Shown here in pieces: positions 24,627-38,609 of a stretch of 64,000 nucleotides of DNA. The position numbers and the translations under genes are program-made. The DNA is from Acridotheres tristis (Eukaryota; Chordata; Aves; Passeriformes; Sturnidae): NCBI GenBank assembly GCA_037013685.1, contig CM072885.1, positions 22,844,125-22,908,124 on the forward strand, written 5' to 3'. Position 1 is the stretch's first letter. Each line of letters opens with the position of its first letter. The notes beneath the pieces are model-generated. The model searched no databases. It was not told the origin of the DNA and saw only the letters and a program-made list of their open reading frames with translations.

Positions 24627-25013
24627 CTTTTGGAATCAAAGTAGTCTTCCCATAAGCAGGGAATTAAGTAGGGAATTAAGGTTCCTTTCCAATTACAGCC
24701 AGAAATTATTCAGATGCACCCTGCTACTTTCCAGAAGATTTTCCAAACTTCCAGACAGGATATGTAATCCCTGCAAGCAGGCCCATAGAGGGATATCTGG
24801 TTGGTGCTTGTAATGTGCCAGTCTACTCCATAATGAGGCTCAGACTTCAAGTCCCCAGAAAAGGATATAAAGACAGAAGCATAGGGAACCTTTAGGACAA
24901 ACAAGAGTCAAATCTGGTAAATGCTGACAGCTGCTTGAGTTGAGTGCTAATATCAAAGTGTCTCCTCCCCCATAACAAGCAATATGGGGCCATTTGCTCT
25001 TACCCTATTGCAT
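24627..25013. other. Short unique stretch
   Basis: About 390 bases without a recognisable feature. A short duplicated phrase (GGGAATTAAG) lies at 24659-24682. Confidence 0.5.
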
Positions 25014-25062
25014 TGGTTTAGTTGTGAACTTGATAGTGTTAGGTTAATGGTTAGACTCGATT
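25014..25062 (+). mobile_element. CR1 3'-end scrap
   Basis: The phrase 'tagtgttaggttaatgg' followed by 'ttagactcgat' matches the sense strand of the CR1 3' region just before its terminal repeat. Only about 50 bases are left. Confidence 0.4.
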
Positions 25063-25074
25063 TCAGTGGTGGTT

Positions 25075-25299
25075 TTTTGTCACTGTTAGCTATATAATTA
25101 GCAATGGGATGGTGACAAGAGTAAAACACACAGCAGCATGGTCTCCCTTCAAGATAGGAAAGAGACAAGTTTATTGTAACACACACTCCTTATAAACACT
25201 AGATAACAGGACCGAGAACAGAATCAAACTCATTGGTCCAAGGAAGACAACACCCCCAGTAAACAAGCCTTCACCAAAGCACCATGTTTTCTCACACAT
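25075..25299 (-). mobile_element. Probable LTR fragment
   Basis: Read on the minus strand there is a CCAAT box (plus 25231-25236), a TATAAGG box (plus 25188-25194) and an AATAAAC signal (plus 25170-25176) in LTR-like order and spacing, starting from TGTGAGAAAACATGG near 25299. No target duplication was found and the right-hand boundary on the plus strand is vague. The family is not known to me. Confidence 0.4.
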
Positions 25300-28200
25300 C
25301 CCTCCTGTCACAAGACAAGATGTTAACATTGTTATCAACTCTGTTTTCCTTTGAGCACCCTGAGAAAACTCAGACTGCTCCTTTCCCTGGCTATCCAGTA
25401 TGCCACATTTTTTAACCTCAGTGATTCTATTGTATTCTTTTCAGATATAAGACATATTGTACAAGCAATGTGAAATCTATTGACAATACAAATACTGACC
25501 TACTCAGAAAATTTAGAGGTTTCAAAAATTAGCTGGCTGTGACATATCTCACAATTAAGATCTGGCAGCTCTGAATACTGCTACTTAGAAATGCATTTCC
25601 ATGGCTTCTCATCCACACTACTGTAGGAGACAACAATTTCTGATGCAACAGACAGCAGTGTGCTCAATGGAAACATTCACAGCTCAGGATTCACTAAAAC
25701 AGATAATGAACATTTGCCAGTTTGTCACTCACTGTGCTTCTCTGCACATACGACTTCTATTTCTGACAAGAAAAAAGACAAAACTTCTTAGTCCAAGACA
25801 ATAAAATGTTTTGTATACCACCACTTCTAAAGAAGCATAGAAGGACTTGAGCATCTCACATTTACAAAATGAAAGTTGTTGTTTAGGTTATTTTCAGAAA
25901 TGTCACAGTTCCTGTTTTAAAATGCCTGAGGTATTCATGTGCTTGATATAAAGAAAGTGACCTAGGTCCTCCTCAGTCCCACACAAATGATGCATCAAGT
26001 CATAACAGAGAAACACTCAAGTCATGCCACATGGAATATGTCTGGATCTCATGTTTGCACTGAAATTGTAACAAGACAAATGTGGAGACTATCTGTCTCC
26101 AAAGCCTGATCTGTTACCTCCACTTTGATATGAGAGCACTCATTTTCTATTACAACTGTTTTGTTGTTCTGTTTACAAATGAAAACAGTTGGAAGTCTGG
26201 AAAAATGTCGTTTAGCTGACGAGCCACTCTGTCAGAGGTCTGACGCAATAGTAAAGTATTCCTCTGTCCTTGACTTCCCAGTATAAAAATAACCTTCCTT
26301 TGCTTCAGTTGAATTTTCCATGGAGCTCTGATACCTGTTGCCTGAACTCAGAATTTAGATAACTATAACATGGTGTGTGAAATTGCAGTCAAGATTATGA
26401 CATAGAAGATTTCTAAATAATGCAGATAGTATGCTGCAATTTAGCAGCATTAATTTAGCAGACTCTGTAAAGCTAGGCACCTTTCTAAATATTTAATCCT
26501 CTTAATGTATTTTTGCAGCTAGATACTCTGTAGAAATAACCAAATATATACTACTCCATACATATTTGAAAATGCACCGAATATAATTTAATAATAATGT
26601 TTCAGACTGGTACACATGAATCTTTAGAATTCTCCTCTGTCACAACATCACAACATTAAAAAGCATGTTATTAAAATACATTGACTCGATGTTTCTTATT
26701 GGCTTCCATACATTTTTCATTAAGGGAAACAGTAAACTGCTGAGGTTAAATTTTATTTACATTTTCAGTAGAGGCACGGAAAATTACAATACCAGGTGCT
26801 GCTTCTCAGCTGGATTTATTTTGTCAACATGCTCAGTGCATGAAGGAAATATTTAATGATATTAGCTGCAAAAGGACAGTACCCAGAAATGTCATAGCAC
26901 AGCAGGACAAAGCCACCCTACCAGTCTCAGGAAGATGACTTTTAGTCGGCAGCCGCCAAGGAGAGGAAACTGCTTTGGCACTGGTGCAATAATATTTAGC
27001 CTTTCACTTGCCATATAAACATGCCTAGGAGTGTAGCTGGCCAAACCCCAAATACACTGCAGTGTTTGTCATCAATAGTGCTTTTGATAAAAGAGTGAAA
27101 TGGATTCCTGTTATGTTTTGCTTTCACAAAGGTCCTCGTAGCAGAGCTAATATTACAGATTAACTGATAAACTTTGCAAGAGCCAGATCTGAAAGCTACA
27201 GACCAAGTGAATTAATCAAGTTTTTCGGGATGTAGTAGTACACAAATAGAGAGGGCACTGTCACTGTTGGAAAATTTATTCTTTCCCTTGTTTACTCTGG
27301 TCCACATGACAGGAAAATCATATGCCCCAGTGACTTGTGGGAAGGAGAGCTGAAAGCACAACTGCAAAAAAAAAAAAATCAGATTTTTGCTACCCATTAA
27401 GATTATTGAAACAATAGAAAAGTAAACCAAGCACACTTTTTTACATTTTTAATAAATTTTCAAGATGATGTAGGGCATGCTGCCTAAAACTTTAATTTAA
27501 GATACAATAAAAAAAGACATTTCAAGTCACACAAGACCTACAATACGTGCAAGAATATAACCACCAAATATTTTTCTGTGGGAATTAGATCCATTAGCCT
27601 CTATGTGTATATTATTTTATTCTGAGCATTTGTTTGAATATTTCACCTATAAAACTTAAAATCTATTCAATAAACTGATACAATTATAAGTGCTCAAACT
27701 TTATACCAAATTATTAGCTTATGTATTAGAAACATTTTTTTTTCTCCTTTTTTCTTCTGCTATGTAAAACTTAAAACATGGCTCTTGGCTCTTCAGGGCG
27801 AGGTTGGGTTGGCAAAGACTTGTATTCTCAAGTAATTTTGAGATATGGCAATATTTTATATAATACAGTTCGACTACATGAAGAAAAGGGAACCTAGTCA
27901 AATTCCAGTAATTTCAAAAACCTAACTAATGACATAATACCTTTCCATACTGATCAGATGCATTACAACTAAGCAAAACATTACTAAAACTTCAAGATCT
28001 TTTTGTTTCCCTCTTTTTCTGCCTTTTGCCAGGTCATTGCAAGATTCCATACTTCAGTTTGTTAAAAAAAAGAAGGTTGGCTAAAACTGGGACCAAGATA
28101 CATGATATCACTTTTACTACATACATTCAATCTATATCATAGATTTCAGACCACAGAATTAAATTGAATTTACCTTCACCTAATTTCTACATGCTAATGT

Positions 28201-31200
28201 GATTGATCAAACACTGCCTTGGGATGGATCATTTCTTTTCTGAAAGTGACTGTAACTAAAAGAAATGAGAAAATTTTTTAGTAATTTGTGTTTACTGCTT
28301 CAAATTTTGAGGTAGCATCTGGTGTGAAAGATTATGTCTATAATCTGTTGCCAGCTGAAAGTTAATGTTCTTAAGAACAATAATATATGCCCTACCCTAC
28401 CCACATAGATGGTAATTTTTGAATAAATTGTAAGATTGCTCAGATTCTGCAATTAATAAGGAACTTTTCATGTGGCATACTAATTTTCTCAGCTTTTAAG
28501 ATACCTTGTAAGAAACTTCTAGAACTAAGATTAGATTACTATATTTACAGGCTCTGACATGAATACATGTGCCTGAATATTCCTATAAGAAATTTTTTTT
28601 TTCTTAAAACAAATGAGGCATGTATAAGAACACAAACCTCAGTACAGTCCACAAAAAATACAATCTAATAAAATATAGCTTACTAAATACTTCAAAAATC
28701 TCAGGTGAAAATGAACATGTTTCTCTTTTACTTTGATTTGAAAACTTCAGTCATTTTCTGGTGTGATTCCATACAAAAAATTACCTAAATTATTAATATT
28801 ACTTTTCAGAAAAATAACTGTCTAATATGATCCACTGTTCTGTACGTAAACCTTGTCTGTTAAAAAAAAATATTAAATGGAAAATGTACCACATAATTTA
28901 CTTTTAAGTCAGCTTCAGAATATTTGAGGAGATGGATAAATACAAGAAACCTAACTAGACAGTTGAAAATACTAAGCATAAATATGGTATAACTATTTCC
29001 CAAACTTTCAGAGTTGTTACTATCATTATTTTAATTAGAGGGATGGTTTAGTAGCTAATATTTTCTCTGCAGTTTTATACATTTTGCAGCATAAAGATTC
29101 TAAGAAGCTCAGCAGAGTTTATTCAGATTAAACATTCCTTATTTATAAGGAAAAAATGTTGACACAAAATTTTCACCCTTCAGAGATTAACAGGTGTGAA
29201 TTTCCTAATCTGAGAAATGTCTTAGCTTTGGATCAAGTCATTATTCAACTATCTAAGTGTTTAATTGTTTAATTATTGAAATATCTTTCCTATTTTACAG
29301 GTCTGTTTATAACCTTATAATTTTGTGCAAAATGTTGTCAAATGCAATGGTTATTGAATGTCAAAGGTAAGTATTTCCATGGTACAGACAGGAAACTTAC
29401 AGCTTTATTTAAGCTAATGGATTCAAATATTTATGCTACCTCAAGATCACACCCTCTGATTCTTTTTTAGATAATGGGATATATAATTAAATGATACATA
29501 TGCACCACTTTCCCCAACATCATGATAAATTGTTATGGTGAAAACAACTCCAGCAGGCCATGACAGATCAACACTGGCAGACAGACTCCAAGAACACCAC
29601 AGCCATTATACATATTATTAGGCAGTTAAAATTAACATCTCAGATCCAGAACTGAACCATTTGTCCTCAAAATTTGTAAAAAAACCACTCAGTACAGACT
29701 GGATTTTTTTATTTAGAAAGACTTTGATAATGGTTCTAAGTAGGAAGGAAGGTGTCAATAAATGCCGTCATAAAATAAAAAAATATATGGATTTTCCTAT
29801 TTTTAGAATTTGGAGTGAATTTACTGCTCCTCATTACTTGGAATACAACAACGAAGTTGTGATATGTTTCTGATAAATTCTGAGTTTTATTGGAAGGACT
29901 CTTTCTTTCCCTTGTAAAATTTTGGAGTATTGAAAGGAGGAACAATAGCAACTTTGTTAATACAGTCTAACTCTTTTGAAAGTAAAAAAAGTACATTTTA
30001 CTAAAATTAGATTTGATGGAGGAAGGGGGAGAAGCAAAGTTATTGCAGCATATAATGTATTCAAGGGAGCTCAAACAGAAATAGGACTTGCTGAAATATA
30101 CCTAGGCATTCATAGTGCTATGAAGTCTTTAACAAGTGGTACTTCAACTTCTGGCAGAAAAACCAGTGACGTGAGGCTTGATAACAATATTCTCTGAATT
30201 ATAATTGCTGCCATTCACAGAGATAGATTTTCCATTGACTGCTATCATTTTGAGTCCCTATATCTCATCTTAATTTGAGTAGCTGCCTGATGGAAGTAAT
30301 GTGCAGACTGAAAAATTGGCCTTTTCTATCACTGTGTTTGGGAGAAAGAGGTATTGCTTCTGTTTACTGTCAGATGTCTGGAGTCTAGAAAGGAAGAATG
30401 CTTTGTAACAATGCTAATATTAAAATCTCATTATTCTTGGAGGTTAATATAGCTCTTTATGGAAAAAGAACCATGTGTCTGTGTGTGTATGTTTGTGCAT
30501 GCGCCCTGAAGGTGTGGATTCATTTTTACCTAAGTTTAACTATTTAATTAAGGTTCCTAAGTTACTAAGAGAAAAGGGCTGCATCTGGTCTAAACTAGAT
30601 CTTTGAACTGAACAGGATTGATCAAGTAACCAGAACTAACAAACCCCATCTTTCCTACAGGCAGTAAGTAAAGAGTTTCAGAACAGAAATAATTTGACCT
30701 AGGAAGACAGGCATGTCACAGAGTTTGCTTTCTCTATTGACTATATAGACAGTTTAGATGGTTGGACGATTTCACTGAGTATCATTTCCTGACATAATTT
30801 CCTCTAAAAGTGCACCAGTATTATTAGACTAATAGCAACAGTGCAGAACTACCAAATGCAGGTACCAAGTTTGGTCAGTCCAGATCCTTCCAATTTATCA
30901 TGGTGAAAAAGGAAATGAAAAATAGTGTCTGCAAAGTCCATAGTCCTGTCAAGAAAACAATCTCTTGAGAAAGCATATTAATGACTAACCCTGAGGAAAA
31001 TTATTGATGAGTGGATAATGACTGTTGTGTGCTTGTGAGATAATAATTTTCTGCTTTGTAAATCATGACCTCAGAATGCTGTGTATGACAAGTATAGTCT
31101 GCATTACAAGTATATGACTGCGTTACTCCTCAGCCTTTGTACTTTGTGTTATGGTTTTTATCTGTTGTCTCAGGCCTTAGCTGAGAATAAAAGCATGGAA

Positions 31201-32111
31201 AAGCTTCTTAATTTTAGTATTTATCTGAAGTCAAAATAATTAAATTGTTTAGAGAAAAGACCTGACACAACCCAAAGTGTTTTCTTCTCACTGTGGATTT
31301 CTGCTACACAAGCCCTTAGAGTGAGCGAATATTCTGCTGAAGGAGAACGTAAAAGTAATGAATCACTGGAATCTATGCCTTTGTCACAGAACAAAGATGA
31401 ATCAGCTGAACTACTATCCCAAAGATCAGAAGTCTAGAGTGATGGTTATCATTAGCAAAGTTAAAGGTTTCACTGTCTGATTTGTATACTGTAACTCTCA
31501 AACCTCACAACACTGCCTAGAGTCAAGTTCTCTGGGGTTCAGTTAATAATTCTGACTATCTCAATAGCTTGTCGACAGCTTCTTGCTGAAGGTTATATAC
31601 TGATGAAGCAGATAATTTTAAATACTCCTTTTGACTCTTGAGACTTAATCTAAAATATTTCTGAGAGAAAAAGAAAGATGCTCTAATGCTTGTTTTTCTT
31701 GATGTACACATTTGAGAAAATGTATATTTAAAACGTAATGATATTTTCACACTGAAAGTTTACTCAGATATCTGAAATCTGAAGGTAAATAGCTGTATGA
31801 ATCTGGGCCAGGTGAACTTCACTGAACTTAACAGAAAAATACATTATGTCTGCTGGAAGATTTTGTCATCCCTTTTATTTGATTACTTCCACATACTGTG
31901 AATTTTGATTCAAGAAGGAGCACAGTGATTTCTTACCCTTTTTCACCATTTGTAAGATGAAATTATTCCCTATTTTAATGTAGGGAAAAATGGAAAGACA
32001 CTGGAGAATTATAAGCCCACTAATGAAAATATCTACCCTTGTAAAATTTGAATAAAACTCAAGAACGAACTCTAAGCTACATTTCCAGTTTGATATACTG
32101 CTACAGGTTTA
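25300..32111. other. Large unique AT-rich block
   Basis: Nearly 7 kb with no recognisable gene, RNA or mobile element. Frames do not exceed 74 codons. Short A- or T-runs (for example 27365-27377) are the only structure noted. A patch at 26940-27010 has more CG than its surroundings but no coding signature. Confidence 0.55.
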
Positions 32112-32992
32112 TGGTGTGATGATGGCTGGCTGGCTGACTGCTGCTTACCCAGCTGCCTTCTCACTGTCTCTCTTCAGCTGAGCAGGAGGAGAAAATAAGA
32201 TAGAAAGGTTCACGGACAGAGATAATGATAGGGAGATACCTTACCATCATTGAAAACAAACTGGACTTGGGAAAATTTAATTTATTGAAAGAAAAAATTA
32301 TTAGAATAGTAATGAACTACTGAACTAAATGACCTTTCTTCTTGCCTCTTCTTCCAAGGCTTCATTTGACTTAGTCATTCCCAACAATTTTACCTTCCAT
32401 ATGATGCCTCAGCACAGATCCTGCCTGGGGAGTGTAGTCCTTCAGGAAAAGACCACTCCAGTGTTGGTGCCCCACAGGCTGAAGTTCCTGTCAGCAACCA
32501 GTTCCTGCATGTGTTCTTCTGTGGAAGCTACAGCTCCAGCATGGACCCTTCAGGGGCTGCAAATTCATTCAGGGCATCTCCACCTATTCCAGTGTGGAGT
32601 CCTCCAAGGCTGCTATGCTGGTATCTTCTCCACGATGGTCATCCATGTGTTGCAGGGGAACTTCTCCATGATTTTCTCCAATGGCTGCAGAGGAATTTCT
32701 GCTCCAGTGCATGGAACACCTCCTGTCCCTCCTTCTTCTCTTACCTTGGTGTTTGCAGCATTGTTCCTCTTATATTTTCCTCAGTTCTCCCTCTCACAGC
32801 TGTGCAGTGGTTTTGCCCTTTCTTAAAAATCCTTTCCCATTTATGCCACTACCTATGCTCAGCTCTGCCCTGTGGTGGGTCTGTTGGAGTTGTCTGGAAA
32901 TGGCTGACTCCCACATAGGGCATCCCTATCTGCTTCTCTCAGAGGGCACCCCTAAGGCCCCGTTACAAGCAAAACTTTGTTAGAGACACACA
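32112..32992 (-). mobile_element. Family C-related LTR, nearly full length
   Basis: The plus strand starts near TGGTGTGATGATGGCTGGC and passes through the antisense LTR landmarks ('gagcaggaggagaaaataag', 'gagataatgatagggagat', 'aatttaatttattgaaag') and the GC-rich body to the terminal area 'gccccgttacaagcaaaac', ending near ACACACA at 32990-32992. Read in LTR sense it is on the minus strand. Terminal bases are too diverged for me to fix the ends or a target duplication. The 165-codon plus-strand frame at 32329-32826 lies wholly inside and has no known domain, so I treat it as chance. Confidence 0.65.
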
Positions 32993-35900
32993 ATAAAAGG
33001 TTTAAAGCAAATAAAAATCTGTATAACATCCTTGCACATGAATGATAACAAAGTTTGACCTAACACTTGCAGTAATAGCATCTCGAAGGTATATCCTGAG
33101 AGGCAAATCTAGTCCTCAATAACTAGCATTGCTCTGACTGACAAACAGCCTTTGCCTTTTCCCTCTCCATGTGTCAAAGGACAGTCCATTCAGCTACAGG
33201 GTTATACTGGTTATCCTGCTGTTTGTGCTTCTGTACTATATTTTAGATTCTACAGATTCAGCAGGAGGAACAAATGTATCTTTAGATCATTATTATTATC
33301 CCTCACAACTGAAGATCAAGTCGGCTCATAGGAGTAGAATGGAATACAGCCAATAACTTTGTGAAAAATGGGTAAGACCTAACATTTCAAAAAATAGAGT
33401 TGATAGCTCTAAAAGAACCAGAAAATCATGATCAGTAGGAATACACAAAGAGAGACTATAGAAAACTTTCCTCACAGCCAATTGGTTTAGAACCTGAATT
33501 TCACTGGATGGCATGCAACTACAGGGGAGTTATTTACTCATAGCATCATCTGACCTAGAACTAACATGAAGCAATCTGGAGTAAATAATTGGCAATGGGC
33601 ACAACATCAACTATATAACTTTAAGGACTATCACCAGTACAAAACTGAGTAGGACAGAGTTCCTTATAATCTCAGGATTAACTCTCATATGATGTCAGCT
33701 GTGCTAGATATTTTTCCAGTGTTTAATGAAAAATAATACCATTAAAACTCATTACAGGGTTCATCTATTGGAGATAAAGGTGTGTGTTACCACACCAAAG
33801 TACTTTTGTTTCAATATACTTAGTCCTGTATATTTTCTTAAGAGTCCGTATAAAAATGACTGAGAATATATAGGGATATTTAAGGTTTTTATGGGATTTT
33901 TTTTTGTTTTTTGATTGCTCCCATTGTCTACTGAATCATTCAAAAAAGTTAAATTTGTTACTTCTAATGTAATTTAAAACTCACAAAGAAAGCAGTGACT
34001 GAATACTGCATTTGGAAAAGAAATGTTCTTTCAATTTTTGTCTACTTTCTTCTAAGACATTGCTGCTGAAATATTTGCACAGAATAGTTCTGAGGTTAAA
34101 AGAAAAGTAGTGAACTGATTTCAGATAAACCATCGAAATATTTAGGGCCCTGGAGACAAAAGGGGATGAATATATTGATTTGAGAGTAGGCCTAGACTTC
34201 ATGGAGGTTGCCAAAAAAAGTAAATTAATTAGAAAAGAAAGTTTATGAACTATAAATTTTATTCTCCAAAACTTACAAGAGCTTTGGAAAGAATGCTAAT
34301 TTATCAATTTTTGAACCTTACATTGGAGTTAGATTTTGCAATTTAAAGTATGCAGCAAAGTTTGAGATATAAATTTAAGCAAATATTTGGCATGTGACAA
34401 AACTCATCTATTTTTTTTTAATCTTTAGTTTTTGATGAAGATCTGAATTGAACAGCAATTAATGACATGGGTCCTGATGTTCAATAGAATAATGTGTTTG
34501 TATATGTAGGCGAGGATGAGTGAAAAGATGTAGGCCTTTATTATGAATTAACAGAAAAATAGTAGATAAAGAAAAATGGGGGTAGATGGAAGTGTATTTA
34601 TGTTTTCAAAAGATTCTTTAAAAATATCTGAAATGTAATAAAGAATTCAAGCAGCCATCTTCAGTAAATAGCTTGTACATTAATTTTAACATAAATCCTA
34701 GGAGAGACAATGGAAAAGGTAGAAGTATATGCTATGATAAGGGGCAGTATCAAGTCAAGGTTTTCAGGAAAAAAAAATATATTTCATTATATCTACCAGT
34801 GTAACTGAGGAGGGGAGAAATCAGATATAAGATGTTGTTCAGTTTCATATCTCAGTAGAGTAAGAAAGCATTTATGATCCCACAGAGTTTTTTCAGGTCT
34901 GGCTTGTCTGCCACAAAGTATGACTTCTTTCCCATTCAGTATATAGTAGATTTTAACTCTATCTGTAGTTTTGTTTCAGTTTTATTTATTATGGCATAAT
35001 GAAAAACCTTGGGTAGCTTAAGTTTCTATAAACGTTTTGATATGTGATGACATTGAAGTCAGGCTAAGATGTGGAAAAATATTTTAGTTATGCAGAAGCA
35101 GTAGACCCTGAAAAACCAGCTGCACCTTTAGAAAAACTAGGGAAATTAACATTATTTGGCTAACTAAAAGGAATGCAAGAGGTAAAATTGCATACTTGCT
35201 CAAAAAAAGGGTTCTGCATGAAAGCAACATTTACTAACACATTTGTTCAGAAAACAGAGTGTCAACATTATCTAGGGAAAAGAACAAGAACATCCAGGAT
35301 ATCATTTATAAATTACTGCTTCTTTTCCAAAATTGGAAAAAATGGAACATCGAAAAATATTTGAAAAATTTTACCTGTAAACAAATTCGCTTGCACACAC
35401 TGTGGGGTCTGGCTTTGAAACTTATTGCCACAGATTTTGAGGTCAAGAAATTTCCAAAATTAATGTCTATAAATTGCATGGAGTGAGATTTTTCCTACCA
35501 CTTTAAGAATGTATTTTATCTTCTGTGCTTCAGGACTTCGAAAACTCTAATTGAGTCCAATTGAGATAATTGAGAAAAGACCTAAGACTGAGGCAGCATA
35601 GTCTGCTGTGTATTCTGTGCATGTACTTTTCTCAGATGAGGAAGTATGGACAACTTTTAGACAACATCCTCAGGCAAACACAGAAAGATCTGATATTCCA
35701 GAGGAACTCTTACAAACTGAGAGATGCAGTAGAGTTCAAAGATCTCAATATCGCTTCTTGCTGTCTAGCTGAACGCAAATGCTTTTATGCGTTCAGATAC
35801 ATGCAGTCAGCATTACTCTCCCTTTCTAGCTCCAACTTCTTAAACATAAATTGCTTCTCTTTTCATTTTCCAGATCTTTTTGTACTTCAATCTATTATGA

Positions 35901-38609
35901 AAATATTTCTTTCTTCTTACAGGATTTTTGGTACTATAATTAGGTCTTTCTCTGCTTGCAAGCTCATTGTTATATTACCAGTTGAAATGATCATCCATTA
36001 ATATTTTTGTTGATTCCATGATTGTCTTAATTTCTTTGACGTCACATTTCCTTTCATTTAGACTTTCTCTCAAGATTGAAATATAAATTCAGAGAAAAAA
36101 AGAAGAAAATTCATGTGAAAGCAGCAAGATCACTTTACTTGCAGTCTCAGATATTTAGAATGCAGACTGTGCATCAGGAAGAGAGAAAAAAATGACATTA
36201 AGATATTTGGAAAGTGAAGAGATACACATGCAAAGCAAAGTATAATCAGAAAAGAATATAGAGAGGTACAAAACTGGAATGAGACAGATAAGGAGACAGC
36301 AAAATGATACCTCATATTCAGCCATAATTATTTCGAGGTTATGATATCTACACTAGTGCCAGCAACTAGCATTTTCTACTGGAAAATATTTACATATATT
36401 ATTCACTGCATAGGAGTTTAAGGAGATCAGAAAATCAGATGACTCCATATTTAAAATGTGACTGGAATAATCTCCTTGGGTTTTTCATAGTGAATTTCTA
36501 TTCATATATAATGTTAGATGCTGACCTTTAGATTTCTAACTGCATACCCTGCTTCTGTCAGTTTCTACAAAATATGTAAAATGTATTTGTCTACAAGAAT
36601 AGCACTAGAAGCTGAGGTTTGGAAATCACTGTTTTGGTCTTCTGTCATATAGTAGGTGCGCATAACCACCCAATAACAACATGGAACAGCATCTGTAGGA
36701 AATCTACTTTCTTTTTTCCTGTATTCCAAATGAATTCTTAAATTAGTCAGTTACATATAATGCATTAAACTAACCGCTAAAGGCAACCAAGAAAATGCAG
36801 ATTTTTTTTTTAAGTTATGTCAAAAAAAGCATTTGTACCTGCTGCAAAATCGCCTGATTGTTAAAAGTATTAAGAAATAACGAGCTTTGTCTTAAGCCAG
36901 CGTTCATTTGAAGGAGAAAGAGATCTGAGTTTTGGGAGCTGTAAAGGCTTTCAGATTTCTTGTGCTTGAAACTTAGAATGTCACATGGAGACTTGGGCAG
37001 TCAGGGCAATTCATTATGTTTATTTAAGAAAAAAGTTAAAATAGACTAGTTTAAATTTTGACAATAAAAGGTTTGAATGCTTTATAGTATTCAAGATATT
37101 TAAAACCAACAAATTTTAATGTCTAATGATGCTTAGTTATATCTATAAATAGAGAAAGAATTTTCCCTCAGTAAAAATTCCATCTTTTGTGCAGCCATTG
37201 TTTCTCTCTTTTGGATCATAATGCCTCACTTTAATTATCACAGTAACTATCTCACAGTACCGACATAGAAGAAAAGTGCAAGAAGCAAACAACTGCTGGT
37301 TCCACTAACAGTTTTTCTTCTCTTCCTCCAGTCTCTGCTTTTATAGAAAATACAGCAGAAATCCTATTTGGACAAGAGTAGAATGAATATCTCATAAAAT
37401 TATTTTTTCAAAATGTGTATAACTTTTGAGTGAAAGTTAACTGGTTTCAACTGCACTTTTTCTTTGATCTGCTCTGTTATATTATGATCAGTTACATCAG
37501 TAATTCCTCAAGTTAAGGTCTCTAAAATACATCTAATTAGGTATTGCACTGACAGCAGGAGTCTTAGTTACCCTGTGCTAGTCACAGGAGAAAGTGAATT
37601 TCTCTTGTGAGTTGTGATCACTCTTGCAATAAAAAATTCTATATTTCCTTCTGATGTGAATTTGTCTGTTTGCTATCACTATCCTAAGTCATTGGTGCAT
37701 CCTCAGGTACTTAAAAAGCATTTTGAGAACACCTTTCTGAAATTGATGTAGGTTAGGATCCAATAAAATATCACACTTCAAAGAAGTCTCTGAAAGATGT
37801 CTATCTTCTGAAACAAGAGTCACACTAAATTTTAACTTTCACTAATAACATTCCTCATGAATGAGGATATTCTTTAAGAATTTTTTTCCACACTATAGAT
37901 TTTGCTTGTTTGAGTTTTAAACTAAATTTTATTTATCAGTATTCTGTTACCATTAAACTGAGAGTACTCATACATATAGAGATTTACTCATAGTATTCAG
38001 AGAGCCTGTGTAAATATCAATGTGTTTATCTTTAAGCATGCCTATTTACAACTTACATACTGCCATCATAGACATCAGATAATTTTTGGCTGTGCAGAAA
38101 ATTATGTAGAACAGAAAAAAAATCTTATTTAGTTCAGTATTGCAATTATCTCTGAAGAATTTTCAAGTAGAATGATGTAAATTAATTCACAGCTTCAGTT
38201 CAGAGTAAAAAGCTACACAATGCAGATATTAAGGCAAGAGATCTTAATAATCTAGAGAAATTCTGGAAAGTACCTACAAATACAAAAAGTTTGCCTGCAA
38301 ACAGATAGTCACACATGTCTCTCACAAACTTTAATAAGAAATTTTGCAGTAAGAATACTGACCAAGGCACAACAGGATTTCCCAGAGATTAATGATATTA
38401 TGGGTCCATTTGTTCTTTAGAGATGCCTGATAACTCAGCCCTCATCAGAGTAGGCAATGGTATCCCTGTATCTCCCAAAGATTATATATTTTCTTCCCCC
38501 TATTTCACTGTGACAGTAAGCGGGGAAAAAAAAATTGTTTGGAGTTTCTAATATTGTCCTTCAGAATAGTGATGTAACACATCATGCAAAAGAAAACTAA
38601 AAGGACAGT
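32993..38609. other. Large unique AT-rich block
   Basis: No gene is supported over 5.6 kb. The two most noticeable frames are 33171-33353 (plus, 61 codons, with one hydrophobic segment) and 35570-36001 (plus, 143 codons, no domain). Both are discussed elsewhere and neither is accepted as a gene. Confidence 0.5.

Noticed and set aside
24386..24655. Lys/Pro/Asn-rich and Phe/Leu/Val-rich frames of 60 to 89 codons on both strands
   Set aside because: These are translations of the A/C-only tract and its complement.
32329..32826. 165-codon frame
   Set aside because: It lies inside the family C-related LTR and overlaps two other frames in the same direction. No domain is recognised.
35570..36001. 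143-codon frame in unique DNA
   Set aside because: Composition (Leu, Phe, Ser, Ile) is as expected from AT-rich sequence. No domain, no convincing start context and no splice signals. One frame of this length in 64 kb is within chance.
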